A stretch of DNA of 16,355 bases from GCA-003244245 sp035714625. GTDB lineage: Bacteria; Actinomycetota; Actinomycetes; Mycobacteriales; Pseudonocardiaceae. Where the stretch lies: NCBI GenBank assembly GCA_035714625.1, contig DASTLT010000308.1:1-16355 (forward strand). Direction: 5' to 3'. The translations under genes and the position numbers were made by a program. Shown piece by piece: positions 6,031 through 12,995 of this stretch. Each line of letters opens with the position of its first letter. Position 1 is the first letter of the stretch. The notes under the pieces are model-generated. The model did no database searches, was not told the DNA's origin, and saw nothing but the letters and a program-made list of their open reading frames with translations.

Positions 6031-6714
6031 GCCGACGCCGTACACGCCGCGACTCTCGTCCCGGACCACCTGTCCGAGTTGCAGCTCCACGACCCGGCGG
6101 CGCATCGAGTCGACGATCGAGTGGTCATGGGTGGCCATCAGCACGGTCGTGCCGGTTCGGTTGATCCGCTCCAGCAGCAGCATGATGTCCTGGCTGATGT
6201 CGGGGTCCAGGTTCCCCGTCGGCTCGTCGGCCAGCAGCAGCAGCGGCCGGTTGACGAAGGCCCTGGCGATCGCCACCCGCTGCTGCTCGCCGCCGGAGAG
6301 CTCGTACGGCATCCGCTCCGCCTTGCCCTCCAGGCCGACCAGGTCCAGGACCTCGGGCACCACCTTGCGGATGGTGTGCCGAGGCTTGCCGATCACCTCG
6401 AGAGCGAAGGCCACGTTCTCGGCCACCGTCTTGTTGTTCAGCAGGCGGAAGTCCTGGAAGACGCAGCCCACCCGCTGGCGGAGCTGGGGTACCCGGCGCC
6501 GGGAGAGCCGCCCCACGTTCCAGTCGGCCACGTACACCTCGCCCTTGGTGGGCACCTCCTCGCGCAGCAGCAGACGCAGGAAGGTGGACTTGCCCGAGCC
6601 GGACGGCCCGATCAGGAACACGAACTCGCCCTTGTCCACCTCGACGGAGACGTTGTCCAGCGCGGGCCTGGTCGAGGTCTTGTAGGACTTGGTGACATGC
6701 TCGAGCCGTATCAC
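6025..6714 (-). CDS. ftsE: Cell-division ATP-binding protein FtsE
   Basis: A 229-residue ABC ATPase that drives FtsX at the septum. I chose the GTG that begins VIRLEHVTKSYK because family members start at exactly this point; an upstream in-frame ATG at 6774 would add 20 atypical residues. Motifs: Walker A GPSGSGKST (36-44), Q-loop VFQDFRLL (from 85), signature LSGGEQQRVAIARA (139-152), Walker B LLLLADEP (158-165) and the H-loop in ATHDHS. The C-terminal RDESRGVYGVGR matches mycobacterial FtsE. All catalytic residues appear present. It is the upstream gene of the ftsE-ftsX-smpB-ssrA block. Upstream DNA (6715-6822) is GC-rich with imperfect repeats (GGCGCGGA, CTCAGGCGG) but no clear promoter. 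Confidence 0.97.
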   Translation of the reverse strand: MIRLEHVTKSYKTSTRPALDNVSVEVDKGEFVFLIGPSGSGKSTFLRLLLREEVPTKGEVYVADWNVGRLSRRRVPQLRQRVGCVFQDFRLLNNKTVAENVAFALEVIGKPRHTIRKVVPEVLDLVGLEGKAERMPYELSGGEQQRVAIARAFVNRPLLLLADEPTGNLDPDISQDIMLLLERINRTGTTVLMATHDHSIVDSMRRRVVELQLGQVVRDESRGVYGVGR

Positions 6715-6822
6715 GAGCCGCGAGTCTACCCAGCACCCGGCGCGGAACTCCTTACGCGGCGTGGAGCTGCTCACCCCGGCGCGGAGTTCTCAGGCGGCGC
6801 TGCGCTCCTCCGGGAGTGCTCC

Positions 6823-7692
6823 TCAGGCGGAGCGGAGCGTGCGGGTGGCCGCATCGAACCGCTCGCGGAACTCCGTGGCGCCGGGGACGCCAGCGGCCTC
6901 GCGGACCGGGCGCAGCTCATGCAGGGTCCGGATCGAGACCAGCGGCGAGCCCAACTCGGACAGGATCGTCAGGCCGTTGTGCACCGCCTGCTCGGGGTCT
7001 CCGGCCGCGACCAGGGCTCCGGCCAGCAGCGCCCGGTAATACGCCTGGTCGCGGGGCGAGCGGGCGGTGTCGTCGAGGACCACTTCGTGCAGCCGGGTGG
7101 CCTGGTCGAACGCGCCGAGCTGGGCCCGGCCCAGGGCCTCGTACCCGGTGATCTCCGACTGGTGGACGAACCTCGTGCGCAGCGTGTCGGCTTCGTGCGG
7201 GCTCCGGTCCAGCTCGCGGCGGGCGGTGGTGATGGCCGAGCGGAACGCCGCCTCGTCGTTCAGTTGAGCATGCGCCAGCGCCCGGCGCAGCGAGACCAGG
7301 GCGTGCAGGGCCGGGGAGGGCTCGTGACGGACGGCGTCCTCGGCACGCTCGGCGAACCGCAGCGCCTCCCGGACGAGGTCCTTGCGGCCGGTGTAGCGGG
7401 CCAGGCAGGTGGATTGCTGCACCATGTTCGCGTACAGGTAGACGCGTTGCGCGTTGTCGTCCGCGCTGTCGACCAGCAGCGCGGACTGCTCGTAGAGCCG
7501 GTGGGCCAGCGCCTGGTTGTTCGCGTCATAGGCCGCGTCCTGGTCGCGCAGCCGGACCAGGGCTGCCTGCGGGTCGCCAGCCTGACGGGCCAGGTCGAGC
7601 GCTTCGGGGTGACGGCGCTGGGTGTTGGCGTTCATGGCCTGGGCACCGAGGGACCAGCAGATCAAGTGGGGGTGCCCGACGCCGGCCGGCAT
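6823..7692 (-). pseudogene. Headless TPR-domain remnant of an XRE-type regulator
   Basis: The frame is 289 codons and is TPR-like helical throughout (HPEALDLARQAGDPQAALVRL, QALAHRLYEQSALLVDSADD, FVHQSEITGYEALGRAQLGAFDQATRLH, YYRALLAGALVAAGDPEQAVHNG). It matches in style the C-terminal half of the large actinobacterial XRE-TPR regulators, including the intact one at the left of this window. No helix-turn-helix is present: the frame opens only ~15 codons before the repeat region, right next to a terminator hairpin. The natural reading is a regulator that lost its DNA-binding half. It might still be expressed as a small TPR protein, but there is no good ribosome site before the first ATG. Confidence 0.65.
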
Positions 7693-7697
7693 GCGCT

Positions 7698-7720
7698 ACG
7701 GGCAGTGGCGAACTGCCCGT
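7698..7720 (-). terminator. Strong hairpin downstream of the Nudix/kinase genes
   Basis: Perfect 9-bp arms ACGGGCAGT and ACTGCCCGT around a 5-nt loop, 28 bases past the kinase-fragment stop. It lacks a long T-run, as is common in actinobacteria. It probably ends the Nudix-kinase transcript and separates it from the TPR remnant. Confidence 0.65.
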
Positions 7721-7747
7721 GCTGCTGTACTGCCGTCTCCCATCTGA

Positions 7748-8311
7748 TCACAACCCGAGCCGCTTGCTCAGTTCGGCCACGGCGTCACTGTGGCCTATGC
7801 GACGCGGGTCCAGGATCCAAATATCCTCGGTAAATGCCTCGAATGCCAATGCTGCCCAGACCTGACGTACCCGCTCCAGAGCAGGGCCGAAGACGTCGGG
7901 ATCCTGGCGCTGATCCTCGTCAAGATCGATCGGGAACGGATGCACTGCCGCAGCGAGGCCGAGCCATGCGAACCAGGTTCGCGTGCCGGAGTCGTCGGCG
8001 ATGATACTCACCTGCGATGTGCATGTTTCACTCGACTGTTTACGCCTGGCCCAGTGCTGCACACCTGCGCTGTCAAGGGTGTTGAGAACAGTCCGGCCCG
8101 CAGGGTCAAAACCGACGTGGTTGCTCACCAGACTGACCGTCAGGCCGAGTTGCTGGGCCGTCAGGCCAACAATTGGAGCGTCGCCCGCTAACGAGGGGAA
8201 GACCTGCGTTGCAACGGCTCCGCTGTTGGCGGGTGGGTAGGTGCTCACCCAGAACACCTGTGCATGGGCGAGATAACCGAAACAGGTCAGGTCGTATCCT
8301 GTCGCTGGCAT
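7748..8311 (-). CDS. Truncated PfkB-family carbohydrate kinase with an unrelated-looking tail
   Basis: Start chosen at the ATG 2 nt after the Nudix stop (TAACCATG), giving 187 residues. Residues about 1-120 look like the N-terminal half of a ribokinase/PfkB sugar kinase: GYDLTCFGYLAHAQVF, a glycine-poor substrate loop, GLTVSLVSNHVGFDPAGR, then SIIADDSGTRTWFAWLG. After that the sequence (DEDQRQDPDVFGPALERVRQVW to the end) no longer looks like a kinase, and the C-terminal GAGD motif with the catalytic aspartate is missing. PfkB enzymes are normally about 300 residues, so this cannot be an active kinase as it stands. It is probably a fusion created by deletion. Tight coupling to the Nudix gene suggests an original nucleotide/sugar salvage pair. 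Confidence 0.6.
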   Translation of the reverse strand: MPATGYDLTCFGYLAHAQVFWVSTYPPANSGAVATQVFPSLAGDAPIVGLTAQQLGLTVSLVSNHVGFDPAGRTVLNTLDSAGVQHWARRKQSSETCTSQVSIIADDSGTRTWFAWLGLAAAVHPFPIDLDEDQRQDPDVFGPALERVRQVWAALAFEAFTEDIWILDPRRIGHSDAVAELSKRLGL

Positions 8312-8313
8312 GG

Positions 8314-8748
8314 TTACGCCCAGCCCCGTTCGGCGTAGACAGTGCCGGCGGCATAGTGGCGAAGCGCGTCGGCCACGTACGGAACGACGTTGTTCGGAAG
8401 CTGAGCCGGGTCGCCAAAGGTCCAGGCCGTACACTTATCGGGTTCCCGGTTGGTGACCTCTCCTGACCAAGTCTGGGCCTCAAAGAAGAGGGCCAGGCGA
8501 CCAGAGTTCGTGTGGTGATGCATGACATGGATGAGCCGAAGGTCGTCGGTCTTGATCAGGATACCGATCTCCTCGTCAGCCTCCCGTGCTGCACCTGCGG
8601 TTGCGGACTCGCCGTTTTCGAGATGGCCGGACGGCAGGCCGAGTTGCCCGTCGGCCCAGCCGGTGTTGCGGCGCTCGCCGAGCAGGACGTCACCATGCTG
8701 GTTACAGAGGATGATGTGCAGGTCGATGCATGTCTGGTAGCGGCCCAT
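8314..8748 (-). CDS. Nudix hydrolase
   Basis: A 144-residue cytoplasmic hydrolase of nucleoside-diphosphate-linked compounds. Residues 41-63 form a complete Nudix box: G41, E47, R55-E56, E59-E60, G62 and I63 at the canonical spacing. It is flanked by LLGERRNTGWADGQLGLPSG before and HVMHHHTNSGRLALFFEA after. I chose MGRYQ because AAAGGAG sits 6 nt upstream; an in-frame start at 8772 would add eight residues and leave no ribosome site. The substrate cannot be read from the sequence; the MutT-like strand order suggests nucleotide sanitising or salvage. It appears to be the only intact gene between ftsE and prfB and is coupled to the broken kinase. Confidence 0.9.
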   Translation of the reverse strand: MGRYQTCIDLHIILCNQHGDVLLGERRNTGWADGQLGLPSGHLENGESATAGAAREADEEIGILIKTDDLRLIHVMHHHTNSGRLALFFEAQTWSGEVTNREPDKCTAWTFGDPAQLPNNVVPYVADALRHYAAGTVYAERGWA

Positions 8749-8936
8749 GGTAGTCTCCTTTGCGATCATCAAGATCGGCGCCCTCAGCCTGAATTCACCG
8801 CGCGATTTTGAGTGATCATTTCTGAGTGCGTTGTTGATCTTAATGTGGGTGGTGCGGTCTGAGGGCGCGCGGTAGCTGCTGGTCTTTTTGTCCAGCCTGT
8901 CCGCTGTGGTCGGTAGGGAGGTGGTGAGTAAGGGGG

Positions 8937-9551
8937 TCAGGACTGCAGAGTGCGGGTGTTCTTAGGCGGCCTGGGTGGGGGGTGCGCGGTGCCCTCCGCC
9001 ACCAACTCGGGAGTGATCTCCGTGTCCAGCGCAATGGTCACGCCCCGCTGCGACTCAACGACCCAGCCGCTGCGCGGCATCTCCGTCACCAGGACGTCGT
9101 CCGCGCCGATGGTGATCTCGTCGCCATCAACTGTGACCTGGACCGTGCCTGACCGCCGGAGGGCGTCGACCACCGCGCGCGGGTCCCACGCCGATCTTTT
9201 CGATGTCCGGCTTGCCGCTGAGCCCCAGCTCCTTCTCCACCGCCAGCTCCACGGGAAGGCCATGGCAGTCCCAGCCGCGCGGCGGGGTACCGAGTAACCC
9301 TTCATCGTCTTGTAGCGTGGGAAGATGTCCTTGAAGACACGGGCCTCGACGTGGTGCGTTCCAGGGATACCGTTGGCGGTCGGCGGTCCCTCGTAGAACA
9401 CCCAGGTCGGCCCGTCGGCGGTCTTCTGCAGACCGCGGGCGAACACGTCGCTGGCCTTCCACCATTGAATGATCCGGCGATCCATCTCGCCAAGATCGAT
9501 CTTTGCAGGCAACGCCGTGAAGGGGGACTTCACCGGCTCGTTCTGCGTCAT
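8937..9551 (-). pseudogene. ileS: Isoleucyl-tRNA synthetase relic with internal deletion and frameshift
   Basis: The 204-codon frame begins as a normal IleRS N-terminus (ALPAKIDLGEMDRRIIQWWK, WVFYEGPPTANGIPGTHHVE with the HIGH-type motif, ARVFKDIFPRYKTMKGY). Just after GYSVPR the homology continues in another frame (RGWDCHGLPVELAVEKELG, then LSGKPDIEKIGV), so a frameshift is present. Near 9185 the sequence jumps to what looks like the far C-terminal part (VTVDGDEITIGADDVLVTEM, then RSGWVVES, then EITPELVAEG), back in the first frame, and then loses similarity. IleRS is normally ~1040 residues, so most of the catalytic core, including the KMSKS loop, and the editing domain are gone. A working ileS must lie elsewhere in the genome. 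Confidence 0.9.
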
Positions 9552-9623
9552 CTCCGCGTGCTCCTAGCTCCGTCACTCTCGCCCGGGCAGCGCTCATGCC
9601 GCCAACACCAGCCGTCAGGGCGA

Positions 9624-10736
9624 TCAGCCGGCCACCGCGGCCTGCCGCTGGCGGCGCCAGCGGATACCCGCCTCCAGGAAACCGTCGATGTCCCCGTCGA
9701 GCACCGCGGACGGGTTGCCCACCTCGTGCTCGGTGCGCAGGTCCTTGACCATCTGGTAGGGATGCAGCACGTAGGAGCGCATCTGGTTACCCCAGGAGCT
9801 GCCCTCGCCCTTGAGCGCGTCCAGTTCCGCCTGCCGCTCCTGGCGCTTGCGCTCGAGTAACCGGGACTGCAACACCCGCATCGCCGCGGCCCGGTTCTGG
9901 ATCTGGGACTTCTCGTTCTGGCAGGACACCACGATGCCGGTGGGCAGGTGGGTGATGCGCACTGCGGAGTCGGTGGTGTTCACGCTCTGCCCGCCAGGGC
10001 CGGAGGACCGGAAGACGTCGATGCGCAGCTCGTTGTCCGGGATGTCCACGTGGTCGGTGGTCTCGGTCACTGGCAGCACCTCGACCCCGGCGAAGGAGGT
10101 CTGCCGGCGGCCCTGGTTGTCAAACGGCGAGATCCGGACCAGCCGGTGGGTGCCCTGTTCCACCGACAGGGTGCCGTAGGCGAACGGGCACTTGACCACG
10201 AAGGTGGCCGACTTGATACCGGCCTCCTCGGCGTAGGAGATGTCGTACACCTCGGTCGGGTAGTTGTGCCGTTCGGCCCAGCGCAGGTACATCCGCATCA
10301 GCATCTCGGCGAAGTCCGCGGCGTCCACTCCGCCGGCCTCCGACCGGATCGTCACCAGGGCATCGCGCTCGTCGTACTCGCCCGACAGCAGGGTCCGGAT
10401 CTCCAGTGCGGCGATCTCCGCGCGCAGATGGCGGTGCTCGGCCTCGGCCTCGGCGCGGGCGGCGTCGTCGGCGCCTTCCTCGGCCAGCTCGTAGAGCACC
10501 GCCACGTCGTCGAGCCGCTGCCGCAGCCCGACCACCCGGCGCAGATCGCTCTGCTTGTGCGCGAGCTTGCTGTTGACCTGCTGGGCACGCTCGACATCGT
10601 CCCAGAGGTCGGGCCGGGCCGCTTCCTGCTCCAGCTCGGCGAGCTGGGCGCGCAGCCCATCGACATCCAGCACGGCCTCGATCCCGGTCAGGGTGCCGGC
10701 CAGGTCTTTGAGGTCGGCAGCTACGTCGGCGTTCAC
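9624..10736 (-). CDS. prfB: Peptide chain release factor 2
   Basis: A 370-residue factor that recognises UGA and UAA stop codons and triggers peptide release. It shows the RF2-specific tripeptide SPF (203-205) and the catalytic GGQ (248-250) in RSSGPGGQSVNTTDSAVR. The N-terminal coiled-coil domain and the C-terminal SWGNQMRSYVLHPYQMVKD block are complete. There is no programmed frameshift, as usual in actinobacteria. The start codon is GTG with no ribosome site; a TACCCT box (10750-10745) ends 8 nt before it, so the message may be leaderless. In relatives ftsE follows closely downstream; here about 2.9 kb of mostly decayed genes intervene. Confidence 0.98.
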   Translation of the reverse strand: MNADVAADLKDLAGTLTGIEAVLDVDGLRAQLAELEQEAARPDLWDDVERAQQVNSKLAHKQSDLRRVVGLRQRLDDVAVLYELAEEGADDAARAEAEAEHRHLRAEIAALEIRTLLSGEYDERDALVTIRSEAGGVDAADFAEMLMRMYLRWAERHNYPTEVYDISYAEEAGIKSATFVVKCPFAYGTLSVEQGTHRLVRISPFDNQGRRQTSFAGVEVLPVTETTDHVDIPDNELRIDVFRSSGPGGQSVNTTDSAVRITHLPTGIVVSCQNEKSQIQNRAAAMRVLQSRLLERKRQERQAELDALKGEGSSWGNQMRSYVLHPYQMVKDLRTEHEVGNPSAVLDGDIDGFLEAGIRWRRQRQAAVAG

Positions 10737-10752
10737 GAAACGCCAGGGTAGT

Positions 10753-10768
10753 CGCCCCGGCCGGGGCG
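10753..10768 (-). terminator. 16-bp GC palindrome between padR and prfB
   Basis: CGCCCCGGCCGGGGCG is perfectly self-complementary and would fold as a 6-bp stem with a GGCC loop. It sits after the padR stop and just before the presumed prfB -10 box, so it may end padR transcription. No T-run is present. Confidence 0.4.
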
Positions 10769-10823
10769 CTGATGCCCCTGCGCCCGGTGTCAGCCGACGG
10801 AACGGGAATAAGGCGGGATGGCG

Positions 10824-11324
10824 TCAGCTCGTGGAGAAGGCGTCCAGCAGCGCGAGCACCGCACGATGGTGCACCACGACGAAGTCCGCAGCAGCCTTCA
10901 GGTAGGGATCGGTGGCTGCCGCGGCCTGCGCCCTGGCCTGGTCGAGCTGCCCGACGCACTCGGCCCGGGCACTGCTGACCAGCGCGGCCCGCTGCTTGGC
11001 GGTGAGCTGACCGGCATGCACGAGACGCAGGATCAGCGGGCTGCGCAGGTTGTCCGCCCCCGCTGCGGAGTTCAGCCAGGATTTGAACGCCCGCTTGCCC
11101 GCCGGGGTGATGGCGTACTGCTGGCTGGCCCGCGGTCCCTGCTTGCCGAGCCGGAGCAGGCCGGCCTCGGCGAGCACCGGCAGCTCCCGGTAGACCTGGC
11201 TGCGGGTGACACCGAAGAACGACCCGAACCGCTGCCCAGCGGCCACAACCAGTTGCCCGCCGGTCATCGGGCCCTCGTGGAGCAGGCCGAGCAGGGCGGC
11301 CGAGGTGGCGTTCACGTCGCTCAT
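10824..11324 (-). CDS. PadR-family transcriptional regulator
   Basis: A 166-residue repressor-like protein. The N-terminal winged helix is typical of PadR: ALLGLLHEGPMTGGQLV (9-25), GVTRSQVYRELPVLAEAGLL (about 38-57), and the wing GPRASQQYAITPAGKRAF (about 63-80). The C-terminal half is helical (LTAKQRAALVSSARAE, PYLKAAADFVVVHHRAVLALLDAF), matching the dimerising domain that follows the wing in PadR-s1/s2 proteins. The ATG overlaps a GAGGGG motif at very short spacing. It is divergent from the membrane protein and lipoprotein genes, with TGTCCACAGT repeats between them, so it probably controls that pair or itself. Its inducer is unknown. Confidence 0.88.
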   Translation of the reverse strand: MSDVNATSAALLGLLHEGPMTGGQLVVAAGQRFGSFFGVTRSQVYRELPVLAEAGLLRLGKQGPRASQQYAITPAGKRAFKSWLNSAAGADNLRSPLILRLVHAGQLTAKQRAALVSSARAECVGQLDQARAQAAAATDPYLKAAADFVVVHHRAVLALLDAFSTS

Positions 11325-11354
11325 CCCCTCACCGTGCCAGGTCCGTCCGGACCC

Positions 11355-11398
11355 TGTCCACAGTAGGCCTGTCCACAGTGGGCCGGTCTACAGTGGCC
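11355..11398. promoter_or_regulatory. Triplicated TGTCCACAGT motif in the padR divergent region
   Basis: TGTCCACAGTAGGCC (11355-11369), TGTCCACAGTGGGCC (11370-11384) and a variant GGTCTACAGTGGCC (11385-11398) form a 15-bp periodic array. TACAGT in the third copy (11389-11394) could serve as a -10 box for the rightward gene. The array may be the PadR operator. CTGTCCACA also resembles the GC-rich DnaA box (TTGTCCACA) with one mismatch. Confidence 0.5.
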
Positions 11399-11450
11399 GA
11401 TGCGCACTTTCGGCCCAGCTCCGGCTGGTCCGCCGCTACCGTGGAACACC

Positions 11451-12044
11451 ATGAGTCGGCCGCACGATCAGCACGATCAGCAGCACCCGGACGGACGCAC
11501 TCCATCCCAAGGACCGGCGCCACAGCGACCGGGGTCGCCCGCCACCCCGATCCCAGCCCGGCCCAGTTACCCGGGGGCACCACCACCATTGCGCACCCGT
11601 ACGCGTCCGCCCCGCACGGTGACGGCGGCCTTCTGGTCCTGGGTGGCCAGCGTCCTGGTGGGTTTGGTCGCCATCGCGTATTCGGCGACCAGGTTCGATG
11701 AGCTACACCAGCGTCTCGCCGACGAGGTGCGGGCCCAGCAACCCGACATCGGCGCCGAGCTGCTCAACCGGGTGGTGGACACGACGCTCTCCATCGGGCT
11801 GGCCGGTCCCGCCGTCGTGCTCGGTGTGCAGTTGCTGCTCGCCGCGCTCATGCGGGGGAGGCGCGGTTGGGCCCGGGTCGCGCTCGCCGTGGTGGGCCTG
11901 CTCGGCCTGCTGGGTGCGGCATTCTCGCTGGTCAGCTTAGCCGAGCAGGTTCGGTTGGTGCTGCCGCTGCAAGCGCTGCTGATCGTCGTGGGGACCGTCC
12001 TGATGTTCACCCCCAGCGCCAGCACCTGGTTTCGGCACGGCTGA
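11451..12044 (+). CDS. Four-helix membrane protein with disordered proline-rich N-terminus
   Basis: 197 residues from the ATG at MSRPHDQHDQ. The first ~50 residues are rich in Pro, Gln, Gly and Ser and probably cytosolic and disordered. Four hydrophobic segments follow: TAAFWSWVASVLVGLVAIAY, IGLAGPAVVLGVQLLLAALM, VALAVVGLLGLLGAAFSLVS and LVLPLQALLIVVGTVLMFT. The predicted layout resembles many unnamed actinobacterial membrane proteins. An in-frame ATG at 11400 would add 17 residues; it lies 6 nt after a TACAGT box and so could be a leaderless start. The ribosome site before 11451 is weak (GGAA). It ends 17 bp before the lipoprotein gene, so the two are probably co-transcribed. Function is unknown. 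Confidence 0.75.
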   Translation: MSRPHDQHDQQHPDGRTPSQGPAPQRPGSPATPIPARPSYPGAPPPLRTRTRPPRTVTAAFWSWVASVLVGLVAIAYSATRFDELHQRLADEVRAQQPDIGAELLNRVVDTTLSIGLAGPAVVLGVQLLLAALMRGRRGWARVALAVVGLLGLLGAAFSLVSLAEQVRLVLPLQALLIVVGTVLMFTPSASTWFRHG

Positions 12045-12061
12045 GCGTAGGCTGCCACCCG

Positions 12062-12991
12062 ATGCGAAGCGCGATCCACCTGTTAGTGGTCTTGGCGATG
12101 ATCGCCCTGCTCAGCGCGGGGTGCGCCGACGGCATCGGAGAGGTCGAGGCCGGCGACTGCTTCCGGACCGGCACGGCGGCCGCGTTCGGGTGGGACACCG
12201 AAGTCGACTGTGACCAACCGCATACCGTCGAAGTGTTCGCCGTCCGCGATGTCAGCGCCACCCTCGGTCGGTTTCCGCGCAGCGCGCTGGAGGAACCAAG
12301 TCACCCGGCGCGGCAGCAGTACCTGGCCCTGGTGACCGACTTCTGCGAGCCCGAATGGTCGAGCTACACCGGGTACGGCGACCTGGGCGACAAGCTGAAC
12401 CCGGCCGCGGTGGTGCTGCCTGCGCTCTACGGCGACATGGCCCTGGAGGCCACTCCCCCTCAGCAATGGGACCGGGGAAACAAGCTGGTGGTCTGCTATC
12501 AGGTCCTGGGCCGGCCGGGGAAGCGGGACGAGGCGGCGATCTCGGCGCACAGCCCGGTGCTGAGCAGCCTGCGCCGGGACCCGGCCGTCGTCCCGCCCGA
12601 GGTGCGCGACTGCGCGCTGACCCCGGTGGCGGGCCAGGCCGAGCAGCGGGTGCCGTGCACCAGGCCGCACGACCGGGAATACCTCGGCCACCTCAACGTC
12701 GCCCAGTTCATCGGCTCAGCCCCCGGGCTGGACCAGGCATTCCTGGACCGGTTCGACACGGCCACCGCCGCGCCGGAGGACTGGGCGGTGCTGGACCGGG
12801 TGTGCGCAGAGATCTTTCCTGCAGTGCTCGGCGGCGCTCGCCAGGACATCGCGCTGCTGGCGCAGGTCTACAGCGACGACAAGGACTGGGGGTGGGGCCG
12901 CCAGGGCTCCTACCACACCGCCTGCTTCGCGCAGACCAGCCGGCAGGTCACCCGCTCGGTGGTCGCGATCGGCGACCAGCCGCTGGCCTAG
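12062..12991 (+). CDS. Septum-formation-type secreted lipoprotein
   Basis: A 309-residue protein. Residues 1-20 form a signal peptide (HLLVVLAMIALLSAG) with a lipobox-like LSAGC ending at Cys21, so it is probably an outer-face lipoprotein. The mature part holds two copies of a cysteine-containing module: VEAGDCF with VDCDQPHTVEVFAV near the N-terminus, and RDCALTPVAG with VPCTRPHDREYLGHL in the middle. This fits the actinobacterial septum-formation domain. Six further cysteines suggest disulfides. An ORF extending upstream is rejected because it overlaps the membrane protein and lacks a signal peptide at its start. It ends 4 bp from the convergent iniC-like stop. Confidence 0.8.
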   Translation: MRSAIHLLVVLAMIALLSAGCADGIGEVEAGDCFRTGTAAAFGWDTEVDCDQPHTVEVFAVRDVSATLGRFPRSALEEPSHPARQQYLALVTDFCEPEWSSYTGYGDLGDKLNPAAVVLPALYGDMALEATPPQQWDRGNKLVVCYQVLGRPGKRDEAAISAHSPVLSSLRRDPAVVPPEVRDCALTPVAGQAEQRVPCTRPHDREYLGHLNVAQFIGSAPGLDQAFLDRFDTATAAPEDWAVLDRVCAEIFPAVLGGARQDIALLAQVYSDDKDWGWGRQGSYHTACFAQTSRQVTRSVVAIGDQPLA

Positions 12992-12995
12992 GTGC

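Noticed and set aside
5908..7833. 641-codon plus-strand open frame
   Set aside because: It is antisense to ftsE and the TPR remnant, with the composition typical of GC-rich shadow frames; the minus-strand genes carry clear ABC motifs.
9552..9623. T-box riboswitch leader for the ileS relic
   Set aside because: Only 72 bp lie between prfB and ileS, and I see no TGGNACCGCG-type motif.
10100..10736. Programmed frameshift in prfB
   Set aside because: The frame is continuous from GTG to stop, and no CTTTGA-type slippery site is needed.
9948..10751. 267-codon plus-strand open frame
   Set aside because: Antisense to prfB, which has SPF and GGQ motifs.
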